Source: an uncultured Candidatus Udaeobacter sp.
GTDB lineage: Bacteria; Verrucomicrobiota; Verrucomicrobiia; Chthoniobacterales; UBA10450
Length of the DNA: 5,267 nucleotides
NCBI GenBank assembly: GCA_955652715.1
Contig: CATPBS010000264.1
Span: forward strand, 1-5,267
Direction: 5' to 3'
In this document: one piece after another, positions 4,771 through 5,267 of the stretch
Layout: each line of letters begins with the position of its first letter
Numbering within the stretch: position 1 is the stretch's first letter
Position numbers and translations under genes: made by a program
The notes under the pieces: model-generated
Told to the model about the DNA's origin: nothing
The model's input: only the letters and a program-made list of their open reading frames with translations
Database searches by the model: none

Positions 4771-5267
4771 ATGGCTCAGGCGTTTCCCTCAGTTGTGATA
4801 GAGAACCTGCAGCCGCTCATCGACGGCGGGCGTTATCCGATAAAGCGAATCATTGATGAAGATCTCGTCGTTGAAGCGGACATTTTTAAGGATGGACACG
4901 ACGCAGTGGCGGCCGTTCTGAAATGGCGCGTTGTCGGAAAACGCGCGTGGCGGGAAACACCAATGATTTTTGTTGATAACGATCGCTGGCGCGGGGTGTG
5001 CACGCTCTATGACGAGGCGATTCACGAATACACCGTCGAAGCGTGGACGGATACTTTTCGCAGTTGGCAACGCGAGTTCGCAAAAAAATTTGAGGCCGGC
5101 ATTTCTGCACTGCGAAGCGAAGCATTGGAAGGCACGGCTTTGGTGGAAGCTGCTGCCAGGCGGGCCCGCGATCGAGCGGACGCGTCGCGGTTGCGCGAAT
5201 TTTCTGAGCAAATCTCCACCGCGTCCAATTCAGAAATTTACGCGATTGCGCAATCGGGCGAACTGGA
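4771..5267 (+). CDS. glgE: GlgE, alpha-1,4-glucan:maltose-1-phosphate maltosyltransferase, N-terminal part
   Basis: GlgE is a GH13-family enzyme that moves maltosyl units from alpha-maltose-1-phosphate to the end of an alpha-1,4-glucan, the elongation step of the trehalose-to-glycogen route, in the cytoplasm. The 165 visible residues are its N-terminal domain (DUF3416 type). VVIENLQPLIDGGRYPIKR (8-26) is followed by a beta-sandwich with VVEADIFKDGHDAVAAVLKW, then AWRETPM, NDRWRG and EYTVEAWTDTFRSWQREFAKK. A helical stretch rich in Glu and Arg (about 110-165) leads toward the catalytic barrel, which lies beyond the window with its nucleophile. Full enzymes have roughly 660 residues. In-frame TGA codons at 4747 and 4762 leave ATG 4771 as the first start; no Shine-Dalgarno precedes it. 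Partners such as treS, pep2/mak or glgB would be expected downstream. The frame is intact to the window edge. Confidence 0.93.
   Translation, partial: MAQAFPSVVIENLQPLIDGGRYPIKRIIDEDLVVEADIFKDGHDAVAAVLKWRVVGKRAWRETPMIFVDNDRWRGVCTLYDEAIHEYTVEAWTDTFRSWQREFAKKFEAGISALRSEALEGTALVEAAARRARDRADASRLREFSEQISTASNSEIYAIAQSGEL

Noticed and set aside
4789..5211. 140-aa minus-strand open frame opposite glgE
   Set aside because: The + strand reads as the GlgE N-terminal domain without interruption; the antisense translation has no recognisable motif.
1..5267. CRISPR array, tRNA, rRNA, transposase, toxin-antitoxin or defence system
   Set aside because: No regularly spaced repeats, cloverleaf-like sequence, transposase motif or defence-type domains were seen on either strand.

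Overview
The window is a piece of ordinary-looking bacterial chromosome. It has moderately high GC, every gene I can support lies on the + strand, and the spacers are short. Protein similarity recalled from memory (a KamA-type aminomutase, a SufR-like winged-helix regulator with the 'GRPE.VYRLT' wing, a GlgE maltosyltransferase and a conserved 86-residue orphan) suggests a soil Verrucomicrobiota-like organism. A widespread intergenic repeat of the 'CTGAGCGAAGTCGAAGG' type fits this. The taxon is an inference, not something the sequence proves. Shine-Dalgarno sequences are weak or absent before most starts.

Layout: (1) 2-187, the 3' end of an SCP2-type thiolase, followed by a terminator-like stem-loop. 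(2) 313-573, a conserved-looking 86-residue protein of unknown function starting at GTG, then 21 bp later 595-981, a VOC/glyoxalase-fold protein; these two are probably co-transcribed. (3) 1094-2299, a radical-SAM lysine 2,3-aminomutase (kamA) with every catalytic and substrate-specifying residue in place but without the structural zinc cysteines of the clostridial enzyme. (4) 2300-2517, a spacer carrying a dispersed-repeat copy. (5) 2518-3681, a secreted M23 metallopeptidase with a long unidentified N-terminal region. (6) 3682-3947, a regulatory spacer with a weak promoter and two tandem TTGTCACT copies just before 3948-4586, a SufR-like winged-helix regulator whose cysteine set has mostly been lost. 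(7) 4587-4770, a GC-rich leader rich in inverted repeats, then 4771-end, the N-terminal domain of GlgE, truncated by the window edge.

The genes do not form one evident pathway. They touch acyl-CoA metabolism (thiolase), beta-lysine formation (kamA, without visible partner genes), cell-wall hydrolysis (M23) and alpha-glucan synthesis from maltose-1-phosphate (glgE). I found no convincing new multi-gene system, CRISPR array, tRNA, rRNA or insertion sequence. The items most worth checking are the tandem operator candidate before the regulator, the regulator's cysteine loss, the structured leader of glgE, and the zinc-less KamA.
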